DNA of 53,934 nt from positions 1 to 53,934 of the forward strand of contig ONYZ01000018.1 of NCBI GenBank assembly GCA_900322175.1, written 5' to 3'. The notes below the pieces were generated by a model. It saw only the letters and a program-made list of their open reading frames with translations, was not told where the DNA came from and searched no databases. Origin of the DNA: an uncultured Prevotella sp. (GTDB lineage Bacteria; Bacteroidota; Bacteroidia; Bacteroidales; Bacteroidaceae). The position numbers and the translations under genes are program-made. Below are positions 1-7,626 of the stretch, in pieces. The number at the start of each line of letters is the position of its first letter. Position 1 is the stretch's first letter.

Positions 1-564
1 CTTGATGTTAGACAGTACATTGTCAACAGCCTGAACCTCCTTCTCCATCAGCAGACCCAGCATCTTGTTGTCAGCGTCGAAGTAGTCGGCGATAACAGCT
101 GTAGAAGCGTGCTTGCGGTGAGCTGTACCGAAGGCATCCATTACGTAGCAGTCAGCATAGCTAGCCAGAGTCTTGGCAAACTCCTTCTGGCTGGCCTTCA
201 TAGCCTTCTTAGCCTCGTCGTACTCAGGAGTACCCTTCTCTACACCTACTGGCTTACCCTCTTCCTCAGGATAGTAGCGCAGGTTCTCGAGCAGCAGAGC
301 CTCACCCATCTTCAGAGCCTTGGCAGCATCGGCAGCCTTAGCGCAGTCAGCAGCGAAAGCAACGGGAACACCCAGTGCCTTCTCAACAGCCTCGCGGATC
401 TGACCCAGAGACAGCTTTGGGTTTACCTTACCTTTGGGCTTACCCATGTGGCTCATAATGATAGTAGCACCACCATCAGCCAGAATCTTCTTCAGGGTAG
501 GCAGGGCACCACGGATACGGGTGTCGTCTGTGATCTTACCATTCTCATCGAGGGGTGAGTGCAA
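1..564 (-). pseudogene. pgk: Phosphoglycerate kinase, 5'-truncated and cut by the window edge
   Basis: The minus frame reads as phosphoglycerate kinase (glycolysis, cytoplasm): it starts at [16 protein letters not shown] and continues through [21 protein letters not shown] and [12 protein letters not shown]. The 3' part lies beyond position 1. The N-terminal strand that normally ends in VRVDFNV, holding substrate-binding Asp and Asn, is absent. Directly upstream of PLDENG the frame gives only L-H-S preceded by a promoter-like TAACTTTG (561-568), then a stop at 580-582. The only start-like codon before the conserved part is TTG at 562-564. It is either a real deletion of about 20 codons plus the leader, or an assembly join. 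No intact copy is visible in the window. Confidence 0.8.
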
Positions 565-583
565 AGTTACAAATAAAATTCAA

Positions 584-664
584 CACAAAGATACAGAGAT
601 ACAGAGTTTTTTCGATTTTTTACTTTTTTAATATATTTCTCAGCGTCTCTGTATCTCTGTGTTT
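584..664. repeat. Imperfect inverted repeat between radA and pgk
   Basis: Arms 584-606 and 641-664 share the motif ACAGAGATACAGAGA in opposite orientation, separated by a T-rich loop. It lies just past the radA stop, so it may act as its terminator. The 'cacagagatacagag' word looks like a dispersed intergenic repeat. Confidence 0.55.
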
Positions 665-672
665 ACAATTTG

Positions 673-2088
673 TTATCCAAAGATTGCACGTAGGGCCTCT
701 TCTACCTTGCGAACAGGGTGTAGGTGGATTGAATATTTATTCTTGTCGAAGCCTTGTAGATTGTACTTTGGGATAATCATATCTGTGAATCCCAGCTTCT
801 GGGCCTCGGCTATGCGCTGTTCGATGCGATTGATGGGTCGAACCTCGCCACTAAGTCCCACCTCGCCAGCCATACACCAACCAGACTCGATAGGTGTGTC
901 GACATTGGATGATAGTACTGCTGCGATAACACTGAGGTCCATCGCAAGGTCGGTCACACGCAGTCCGCCAGCGATATTCACGAACACATCCTTCTGTGCC
1001 AGTTTAAAGCCTACGCGCTTTTCGAGTACAGCCAGCAGCATGTTCAGTCGGCGCTGGTCGAAACCAGTAGCTGAGCGCTGAGGTGTGCCGTAAGCTGCAG
1101 TAGAGACGAGTGCTTGAGTCTCGACCAGGAATGGACGGATGCCCTCGATGGCCGATGTGATGGCGATACCAGATAGTCCGTCGCGATCCTGTGTCAGTAG
1201 TAGTTCTGATGGGTTGCTCACCTGTCGCAGTCCGTTCTGCTGCATCTCGTAGATACCCAGTTCGGCAGTAGAACCAAAGCGATTCTTGATGCTTCGCAGT
1301 ATGCGATACATATAGTGCTGGTCGCCCTCAAACTGTATGACGGTATCCACTATGTGCTCCAGTATCTTTGGGCCTGCGAGTGTTCCCTCCTTGGTGATAT
1401 GACCTATCAGGATGACAGGCACACCACTAGTCTTTGCAAATCGGAGTAGGGCAGAGGCACACTCGCGAACCTGGGCGATAGAGCCTGCACTCGACTCGAC
1501 GTCCTCAGTATTGATGGTCTGGATAGAGTCGATGACTATCAACTCTGGTTGTACCTCTTTAATATGGTCGAAGATAGATTCGAGCGAATTTTCAGTGAGT
1601 AGCAGGAAGTTGTCGGACCCCGCCCCTTGTCCCTCCCCTGTAGGGGCAGGGACTACATGCTGTAGTCGCTCGGCACGCATTTTCAGCTGATGGGCACTTT
1701 CCTCACCGCTCACGTAGAGAATTTTCTTCTCAGGCATATTCAGCATGGTCTGGAGCGAGAGAGTAGATTTACCAATACCAGGTTCGCCACCCAACAGGAT
1801 GATGGAGCCAGGCACCAGTCCGCCACCCAGCACGCGATTCAATTCGGCATCGTGCATGTCGATGCGAGGATCGTCCTTCGAACTGATGTCGCGCAGACGT
1901 TGCACCTTGTTGTTGCGCAGAGCATGTCCAGCCGTAGCAGCACTGGTAGCCGCCTGCTGCTTGGTGTCGCCTGCTATCTTTATCTCCTTAAATGTGTTCC
2001 ACTGCCCACAGGCGGGGCATTTCCCTATCCACTTGGGCGACTCTTGCCCGCAGTTGGAACATACGTATGCTGTTTTATCTTTTGCCAT
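673..2088 (-). CDS. radA: DNA repair protein RadA (471 aa)
   Basis: RadA is a RecA-like ATPase that helps process recombination intermediates and stalled forks. The N-terminal zinc finger (CSNCG...CPACG, residues 9-33) is followed by a Walker A motif GGEPGIGKS, the RadA motif KNRFG and a Lon-like C-terminal domain (GEVGLSGEVRPINR). The ATG at 2088 is chosen because the family starts MAKxKTxYVCSNCG; the frame is open further upstream, but that part has no family similarity. A promoter box lies only 9 nt upstream, giving an almost leaderless message. An unusual insertion of about 11 residues (APTGEGQGAG) follows MRAERLQH; it is encoded by a palindromic repeat. Confidence 0.95.
   Translation of the reverse strand: MAKDKTAYVCSNCGQESPKWIGKCPACGQWNTFKEIKIAGDTKQQAATSAATAGHALRNNKVQRLRDISSKDDPRIDMHDAELNRVLGGGLVPGSIILLGGEPGIGKSTLSLQTMLNMPEKKILYVSGEESAHQLKMRAERLQHVVPAPTGEGQGAGSDNFLLLTENSLESIFDHIKEVQPELIVIDSIQTINTEDVESSAGSIAQVRECASALLRFAKTSGVPVILIGHITKEGTLAGPKILEHIVDTVIQFEGDQHYMYRILRSIKNRFGSTAELGIYEMQQNGLRQVSNPSELLLTQDRDGLSGIAITSAIEGIRPFLVETQALVSTAAYGTPQRSATGFDQRRLNMLLAVLEKRVGFKLAQKDVFVNIAGGLRVTDLAMDLSVIAAVLSSNVDTPIESGWCMAGEVGLSGEVRPINRIEQRIAEAQKLGFTDMIIPKYNLQGFDKNKYSIHLHPVRKVEEALRAIFG
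1616..1652. repeat. GC-rich palindromic repeat inserted in frame in radA
   Basis: Positions 1630-1652 form a near-perfect palindrome around CCCCTGTAGGGG. On the minus strand the flanking GGGGAGGG...GGGG.GGGG matches the intergenic repeat at 20569-20601. It encodes residues absent from typical RadA proteins. Confidence 0.6.
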
Positions 2089-2097
2089 AATTGTGTG

Positions 2098-2105
2098 CAA
2101 AGGTA
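2098..2105 (-). promoter_or_regulatory. radA promoter -7 box TACCTTTG
   Basis: TACCTTTG on the minus strand, followed by CACACAATT and then the radA ATG: 9 nt between box and start codon. Confidence 0.75.
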
Positions 2106-2109
2106 CGAA

Positions 2110-2150
2110 TAATAATTGAAAATTGATAATTGAAAATTGAAAATTAAAAA
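2110..2150. repeat. AT-rich repeat of the AATTGA(T/A)AATTGA family
   Basis: Tandem ATTGAAAATT/ATTGATAATT words between the divergent radA and lipoprotein promoters. Related tracts lie at 12363-12395 and 38691-38722. Confidence 0.6.
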
Positions 2151-2158
2151 AAAAGTTG

Positions 2159-2166
2159 TACCTTTG
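2159..2166 (+). promoter_or_regulatory. Lipoprotein gene promoter -7 box TACCTTTG
   Basis: TACCTTTG followed by CACCCGATT and then ATG at 2176; again exactly 9 nt to the start codon. Confidence 0.75.
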
Positions 2167-2175
2167 CACCCGATT

Positions 2176-3096
2176 ATGAAGAAATTGTTGATAGGACTGA
2201 TAGCTCTGGTGATGCTCGCAGCTTGCGAACAGTCGTACGAAGAGACCAAGCGTTTGACACGTGCCCAGCGCCTGAAGATGTGGCGTGAGGATTCGGCTGC
2301 ACTCAAGATTGCAGTGATGCCCACGCTCGACTGTCTGCCGGTTTTCGTGGCCAAGGAGCGACAGATGTTTGATACAGCTGTAGATATTCGACTGAAGCGA
2401 TATAATGCACAGATGGATATAGACACAGCCCTGATTAGGAATCGTGCTGAGGGAGCAATCACCGACCTGGTGCGTGCCGAGAAGATGATAAAGGATGGTA
2501 CACCCCTGCGATATGCCGCTGCCACCAATGCCTATTGGTTGATGATCAGTCAGCGCCAACTACGTATCACCAACTTTAAGCATCTGGATGACAAGATGCT
2601 GGCTATGACTCGTTATTCTGTAACAGATATGCTTGGCGATATGGCTGTGGATAGTGCCAAACTAGCCCCAGAGCGCGTGTTCCGCATACAGATAAACGAT
2701 GTGAACATCCGACTGAAGATGCTCGAGAACAACGAGATGGATGCCATGCTACTGACAGAGCCGCAGGCATCGCAGGCACTTATCAAGAAGCACTATGTGA
2801 TGATGGACACTCGCAAACTGGATATGCAGATGGGTGCCCTGGTGTTTCGCACCAAGAATATGAGCGACAAGAATCGTAAGCAACAGATGGATGTATTCAT
2901 GAAGGGATACAAGCAGGCATGCGACTCTATCAACCACTACGGTGTGAAGCACTACAGCGCGATATTAAAGAAATACTACGGACTTAACCCCCAAGCCATC
3001 GACGCCCTGCCTGATTCGCTCAAGTTTACCTATCAGGCACCACGACAGAAGGATATTGACTGCGCTAAGCGCTGGCTTGAAAAAAATAAAAAGTAA
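2176..3096 (+). CDS. Periplasmic solute-binding lipoprotein, NMT1/THI5-like (306 aa)
   Basis: A lipoprotein signal MKKLLIGLIALVMLAAC ends in a lipobox (LAAC), so the protein is probably anchored in the envelope. The mature part begins with ALKIAVMPTLDCLPVFVA, which resembles the first strand and ligand loop of ABC-type nitrate/taurine/thiamine-precursor binding proteins, and later has LLTEPQASQAL as in that fold. ATG 2176 is preferred over an earlier in-frame start because it begins the signal peptide and sits just after the promoter. No permease or ATPase gene is adjacent, so the ligand and partner are unknown. It may be co-transcribed with the TPR gene 5 nt downstream. Confidence 0.7.
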   Translation: MKKLLIGLIALVMLAACEQSYEETKRLTRAQRLKMWREDSAALKIAVMPTLDCLPVFVAKERQMFDTAVDIRLKRYNAQMDIDTALIRNRAEGAITDLVRAEKMIKDGTPLRYAAATNAYWLMISQRQLRITNFKHLDDKMLAMTRYSVTDMLGDMAVDSAKLAPERVFRIQINDVNIRLKMLENNEMDAMLLTEPQASQALIKKHYVMMDTRKLDMQMGALVFRTKNMSDKNRKQQMDVFMKGYKQACDSINHYGVKHYSAILKKYYGLNPQAIDALPDSLKFTYQAPRQKDIDCAKRWLEKNKK

Positions 3097-3101
3097 AAAA
3101 G

Positions 3102-5285
3102 ATGAAACAAGACGAATTATTAAGTACGATAAGTGGAGATGTTGAGATGCGCGACCTGTGGCAGGCCATAAAGCACATGGAAAACTATCTGGCCCTGCAT
3201 CCGCATCAGATAAACTCCGACCGACTTTTTGCCATCAAGTCTGACTATCAGATGATGCTGGAATACTGGCGAAACGGATTCAAGGACCCCCAAGTGCCGC
3301 AGTTGTTCGAGAAGCTGCTGCACCGTATGTATGTGCTCTATGCCAATGTGGCTACCAATGCACGAGTACTACAGTCGCCACTGCTGGCATCGCTGTTTAT
3401 GAAGGCTCGCATGAGTCCTCGCGACTGGTCGATACAGGTGGTGCGCGGACAGCTGGAGTCATTCGTATCGGATATAGCTATGCTCGACCTTGAGCCCAAG
3501 CATACAGCCAAGGAACGTCGCAAGAATCTGTATAAACAGCATCACCAGATGTTGAACGAATTCTTTGCCCACATACTTACCTCCGACCAGTGGAGCGATG
3601 GTCAGGGCGAGGAGATGGAGCAACTGCTGCTATCACCCACCATCGATTCAATCGATCAGCAGGTCATCATCAGTGCTATCACTATGGCAGCTTTGAATTG
3701 CTTTGATATGGCTAAGTTCCGCACCTTGATACATGTGTACCAGCAGGCTACCGATGAGTATGTGCGTCAGCGTGCATTTGTGGGTTGGGTATTCTCGATA
3801 GATATCAACGTAGAAGAGTTCCTGTTCCCAGAGATTGGCCAGTTGATTAGAGCCACACTACAGGATGCTGACTGCATGAAGGAGTTTATAGAACTGCAGA
3901 AACAGGTATATTTCTGTCTGGGTGCCGATGAGGATCGCGACGTGATACAGAAGGAGATAATGCCTGATATGATAAAGGGTCAGAATCTGAACGTAACACG
4001 TGGTGGTATCCTGGAACATGACGAAGAAGCTGTTCTCAACGAAATATTGCATCCTGGTGATGACGAGGAGAAATTGGAAAAGATGGAGGCCGGTTTCAAT
4101 AGAATGGTGGATATGCAAAGGCAAGGCTCGGATATCTACTTCGGAGGTTTTGCACAGATGAAGCGTTTCCCGTTCTTCAATGATATTGTCAACTGGTTTA
4201 CACCTTATTATAGAGATCACCCTGGTATAGCACAGTCTGTTGATAAGTTTGGCAGCGAGTCGTTCTTTATGGCAATACTAGACTACGGCCCATTCTGCAA
4301 CAGCGACAAATATTCGTTTGTGCTGGCCTTTGAGAATGTGCTTGGTCAGATACCAGCCAGTGTGCGCCAGATGCTTAACAGAGGTGAGGCCGAGATGGTG
4401 CAGAAGGTTGATGAATTAGAGAGGAAGTCTCCGGCATATATCCGCCGTATATACCTGCAGGACCTGTTCCGCTTCTTCCGTCTAAACCCTGTGCGCAGTG
4501 AGTTCTATAATATTTTTGGCGATCACTCTTACAAGTGTTTGTTTATCAAAGATGCTTTGCTCGAAGGTACAGATGTAGAGGCATATTATAAGGAGGTAGC
4601 CACATTCCTCATCAAGCGCAATCGCAAGACGGATGCCGAGACGTTGATGAGGTCACTCTTTGATGAACAGTATAAGGACTACGACTACCACATGCTGATG
4701 GCATACTTGGGCGTGGATCCTAAGTTGCACTACGAGATGGCGCTGAAGATTAATCCTAAGAGCGAGCGTGCATTGTCGGGATTGGGCCGCATGCTGTTCA
4801 AGGATGAGTACTACGATCAGGCTCTGAATGTGTACACTCAGTTGATGGAGATTAATCCAGACAAGAAGTTGTATCAGCTCAACAAGTCGGTATGTCTTAC
4901 CAATGTACGGCGCTATGATGAGGCCGAACAGATATTGTTCAAACTTAATTACGAGGATCCAGACAATATGAATGTTGCTCGTGTATTGGCATGGACACTT
5001 ACTTGCAATGGCAAATACGAGCAGGCCGGACGACTATACGACCAACTGCTGGGCGATGAGAAACTTGATGCCGACGATTGGAGCAATTATGGATACTACC
5101 TGTGGTTCTCGGGCAAGATTACAGAAGCTGCCGATTGTTTCCGCAGATACATAGTTGATAACTTTCCGTCAGAGAAAAGATGGGGCGAAAGCTATCATAT
5201 TACGCGTCGTGAGCGTGAACTCTGCAATGTTAAAGGCATCACTGACGAAGAGATTCAGATGATGACAGACTTGATCGACCTCTAG
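3102..5285 (+). CDS. Tetratricopeptide-repeat protein (727 aa)
   Basis: A soluble protein without signal peptide. The first ~530 residues are helical with no motif I can name. The last ~190 residues hold TPR units, for example ALSGLGRMLFKDEYYDQALN and the DEAEQILFKL and YEQAGRLYDQLL helices, with typical G/Y/A/P spacing. TPRs mediate protein contacts, so a scaffold role is an inference. It starts 5 nt after the lipoprotein gene. Its last 47 bp overlap the convergent acyltransferase gene. Confidence 0.75.
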   Translation: MKQDELLSTISGDVEMRDLWQAIKHMENYLALHPHQINSDRLFAIKSDYQMMLEYWRNGFKDPQVPQLFEKLLHRMYVLYANVATNARVLQSPLLASLFMKARMSPRDWSIQVVRGQLESFVSDIAMLDLEPKHTAKERRKNLYKQHHQMLNEFFAHILTSDQWSDGQGEEMEQLLLSPTIDSIDQQVIISAITMAALNCFDMAKFRTLIHVYQQATDEYVRQRAFVGWVFSIDINVEEFLFPEIGQLIRATLQDADCMKEFIELQKQVYFCLGADEDRDVIQKEIMPDMIKGQNLNVTRGGILEHDEEAVLNEILHPGDDEEKLEKMEAGFNRMVDMQRQGSDIYFGGFAQMKRFPFFNDIVNWFTPYYRDHPGIAQSVDKFGSESFFMAILDYGPFCNSDKYSFVLAFENVLGQIPASVRQMLNRGEAEMVQKVDELERKSPAYIRRIYLQDLFRFFRLNPVRSEFYNIFGDHSYKCLFIKDALLEGTDVEAYYKEVATFLIKRNRKTDAETLMRSLFDEQYKDYDYHMLMAYLGVDPKLHYEMALKINPKSERALSGLGRMLFKDEYYDQALNVYTQLMEINPDKKLYQLNKSVCLTNVRRYDEAEQILFKLNYEDPDNMNVARVLAWTLTCNGKYEQAGRLYDQLLGDEKLDADDWSNYGYYLWFSGKITEAADCFRRYIVDNFPSEKRWGESYHITRRERELCNVKGITDEEIQMMTDLIDL

Positions 5286-6384
5286 CTTTCAGTTTTTCTA
5301 CAAGCCAAGTGAAGAATAATGGTATACCTACACCAGCGATGGTGTAGGGTATCCAGAACATGTCCTCCTGCGAGTGCTCGTGGATAACCATGTGGCACCC
5401 TATCTGCTTGATGTCCAGACCATAGTACCATATCTTTATCAGACTTACCACCTTGTATGATATGATGTGGAAGATAAAGATGTTGAGAGTATGGTCGCCT
5501 GTGTACACCAGGAATCGCTTTATCCAGGTGTCCTTCTTGTCGATAAGCATACTGATGTTGTATGTCATCAGGAATCCCAGCAGTGCCGGTACTGGCAGCG
5601 ACAGGAACTGGGTGTAGGTTGATCGCCAGTTCATGTTGGCTATCAGATAGTGCGAGAACAGGTATACTATCACACCAAACACAACGCTTAGTGCCAGCTT
5701 TACGCCATCGTTGCGTGTAAGCCTGTTATACTGCTCAACCCACTGGCGGAAGATGAATCCGCAACCAAAGAAGAAGCAACCCATCAAGTCGCGATATCCA
5801 CCCTGAACCAGAGAGATAATCTTCAGTCTCTCGTATGTCTTCCATCCGCAGAGTATCAGCAGTACCACGCATACCAGGTAGGGTATATACTTCTTGTAGC
5901 GATCGGCCTTGAGGGTAGTATCCATCACCTTATATATAATAAGGTATAGTATGCTGGCTACAAACAGTCCACGGAAGAACCAGAACGCACCACACAGGAA
6001 TGGGTCATAGCCTGCCATCGATGTCACGATGGTCCACAGGTTCTGCTGTATGTTGTGCCAAGAGTATGGGTGGGTCACTCCGCCCATCTCGTTGCCGTAG
6101 GTCTCGTTTAGTATTCCTATCTCGAACATTAGGTTGTGGATGGCCAGAAAGAATATGCTCCACTTTACGAATGGCACGTAGAGTCCCTTTACGCGCTTCT
6201 TCACAAATGTGGCCTCGTCGTGCAGGTATTTCAGCGAGAAGAAGTAGCCTGCCGTGATAAAGAACAGAGGCATGTGGAACTCGAATATGAACGCATTGAG
6301 CGCACCTGGAGCCTCGGCATGGGCTATCACCATCAGTATGATGGCTATACCCTTGGCTATCGATATCACTGTGTTTCTGTTCAT
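5239..6384 (-). CDS. Acyltransferase family 3 membrane protein (381 aa)
   Basis: A polytopic membrane protein with about ten hydrophobic segments. The first helix contains ISIAKGIAIILMVIAHAEAPG, with the conserved His of acyltransferase-3 enzymes, followed by FHMPLFFITAGYFF. Such enzymes transfer acetyl or other acyl groups to extracytoplasmic sugars (O-antigen, exopolysaccharide, peptidoglycan). It lies 6 nt downstream of the cardiolipin synthase-like gene, with Kdo-synthesis genes further upstream, which fits decoration of a surface glycan or lipid; the acceptor is unknown. The 3' end overlaps the convergent TPR gene. Confidence 0.85.
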   Translation of the reverse strand: MNRNTVISIAKGIAIILMVIAHAEAPGALNAFIFEFHMPLFFITAGYFFSLKYLHDEATFVKKRVKGLYVPFVKWSIFFLAIHNLMFEIGILNETYGNEMGGVTHPYSWHNIQQNLWTIVTSMAGYDPFLCGAFWFFRGLFVASILYLIIYKVMDTTLKADRYKKYIPYLVCVVLLILCGWKTYERLKIISLVQGGYRDLMGCFFFGCGFIFRQWVEQYNRLTRNDGVKLALSVVFGVIVYLFSHYLIANMNWRSTYTQFLSLPVPALLGFLMTYNISMLIDKKDTWIKRFLVYTGDHTLNIFIFHIISYKVVSLIKIWYYGLDIKQIGCHMVIHEHSQEDMFWIPYTIAGVGIPLFFTWLVEKLKARGRSSLSSSESLRQ

Positions 6385-6390
6385 ACGCTA

Positions 6391-7626
6391 TTATAGGAAT
6401 GGTGATAACAGATGGGCAAACCATCCACGGAACTTCTGCCAACCAGTGCGAAACTTGTCCCATTCCTCAGGCGTCAGTCTTACGCTGTTATGGGTGTCAC
6501 GGATAAACATATCCTGCAGTTCCTGCGTTATCTTCGTGTTGACGATAAGCGCATTCACTTCGTAGTCGAATCGCAGACTGCGTGCATCAAGGTTGGTACT
6601 GCCCACAGTGCAGAACTTGCCATCCACCATCATTATCTTAGAGTGGTGGAATCCTGGCTGATATAGCCACACATTAGCCCCCCTCTTCATCAGTTTGTGT
6701 ACATTGTAGTACACAGCATCGGGCGTAAGTGGTATATCACTCTTGGCCGATACCAGTATGTCAACCTTCACTCCGCGCTCGATGGCACGATGTATGGCCT
6801 TCTTCACTGATGGTGTCAGGGTGAAGTAGGGGTTGATAATCTGGATAGAATCCTGAGCATCGTCTAGGGCGTTGATGTATAGCTGGCGCATTATCTTGTT
6901 GGTCTTGTTGGGTTCGCGATTGGCTATACCCACAGTCATGTCGCCCTTGTCACTGCCCTGATAATACTTAGGACTGTTCAGTTGTTCCTTGGTTACCTTC
7001 CGCCAGATGCGGGCAAAGATGTCCTGTAGTTCGTTTACCACAGGGCCCTCTATGCGACAGTGCATATCGCGCCATTCGCCCACCTGCTCTGTGCCCACGA
7101 TATAGTAGTCGGCCACGTTCATACCGCCTGTATAGGCAATGTGCCCGTCGATAACCACTATCTTGCGATGGTCGCGAGGCCAGATGTGGTTTACCCATGG
7201 GAAACGCACTGGGTCGAATTCGTGTATGTCGATACTGTCATCACGCAGACTCTGGATGTGATGCTTCTTCAGTGGCTGATTGTTTGAGTCGTTGCCGAAT
7301 CCGTCAAACAGTGCACGAACCTCGACACCCTGCTTACGTTTCTCGCGCAGAATGTCGAACAGCAGAGATGCTATCGAGTCGTTGCGAAAGTTGAAGTACT
7401 CCAGGTGTACGCTGCTCTTGGCATTGCGTATGTCCTCAAACATCAGTTCAAACTTCTCGCGTCCCGACATTATCAGTCTTACCTCATTGTTAGGGTAGAA
7501 GTATACGCCATGTTTACTCATCTGATCCATAATAAGTGAATCAGAATCTCGGGCTTGTGCTATCAGAGAAATCATCAGGAATAGTATGGTGACTATTCCT
7601 GACAGATATTGCTTTCTTATAATCAT
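6391..7626 (-). CDS. Cardiolipin synthase-like phospholipase D protein (411 aa)
   Basis: Two HKD motifs are visible: HRKIVVIDG (about residue 153) and HSKIMMVDG (about residue 325), each followed by G-x-x-N (TGGMNVAD, VGSTNLDAR), the signature of the PLD superfamily. Such enzymes transfer phosphatidyl groups, commonly making cardiolipin from phosphatidylglycerol at the inner membrane. The N-terminus is one hydrophobic segment ending in AQA, which looks like a signal peptide or anchor rather than the two helices of classic ClsA. The start codon overlaps the stop of the upstream regulator gene by 4 nt, so translation is probably coupled. Confidence 0.85.
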   Translation of the reverse strand: MIIRKQYLSGIVTILFLMISLIAQARDSDSLIMDQMSKHGVYFYPNNEVRLIMSGREKFELMFEDIRNAKSSVHLEYFNFRNDSIASLLFDILREKRKQGVEVRALFDGFGNDSNNQPLKKHHIQSLRDDSIDIHEFDPVRFPWVNHIWPRDHRKIVVIDGHIAYTGGMNVADYYIVGTEQVGEWRDMHCRIEGPVVNELQDIFARIWRKVTKEQLNSPKYYQGSDKGDMTVGIANREPNKTNKIMRQLYINALDDAQDSIQIINPYFTLTPSVKKAIHRAIERGVKVDILVSAKSDIPLTPDAVYYNVHKLMKRGANVWLYQPGFHHSKIMMVDGKFCTVGSTNLDARSLRFDYEVNALIVNTKITQELQDMFIRDTHNSVRLTPEEWDKFRTGWQKFRGWFAHLLSPFL

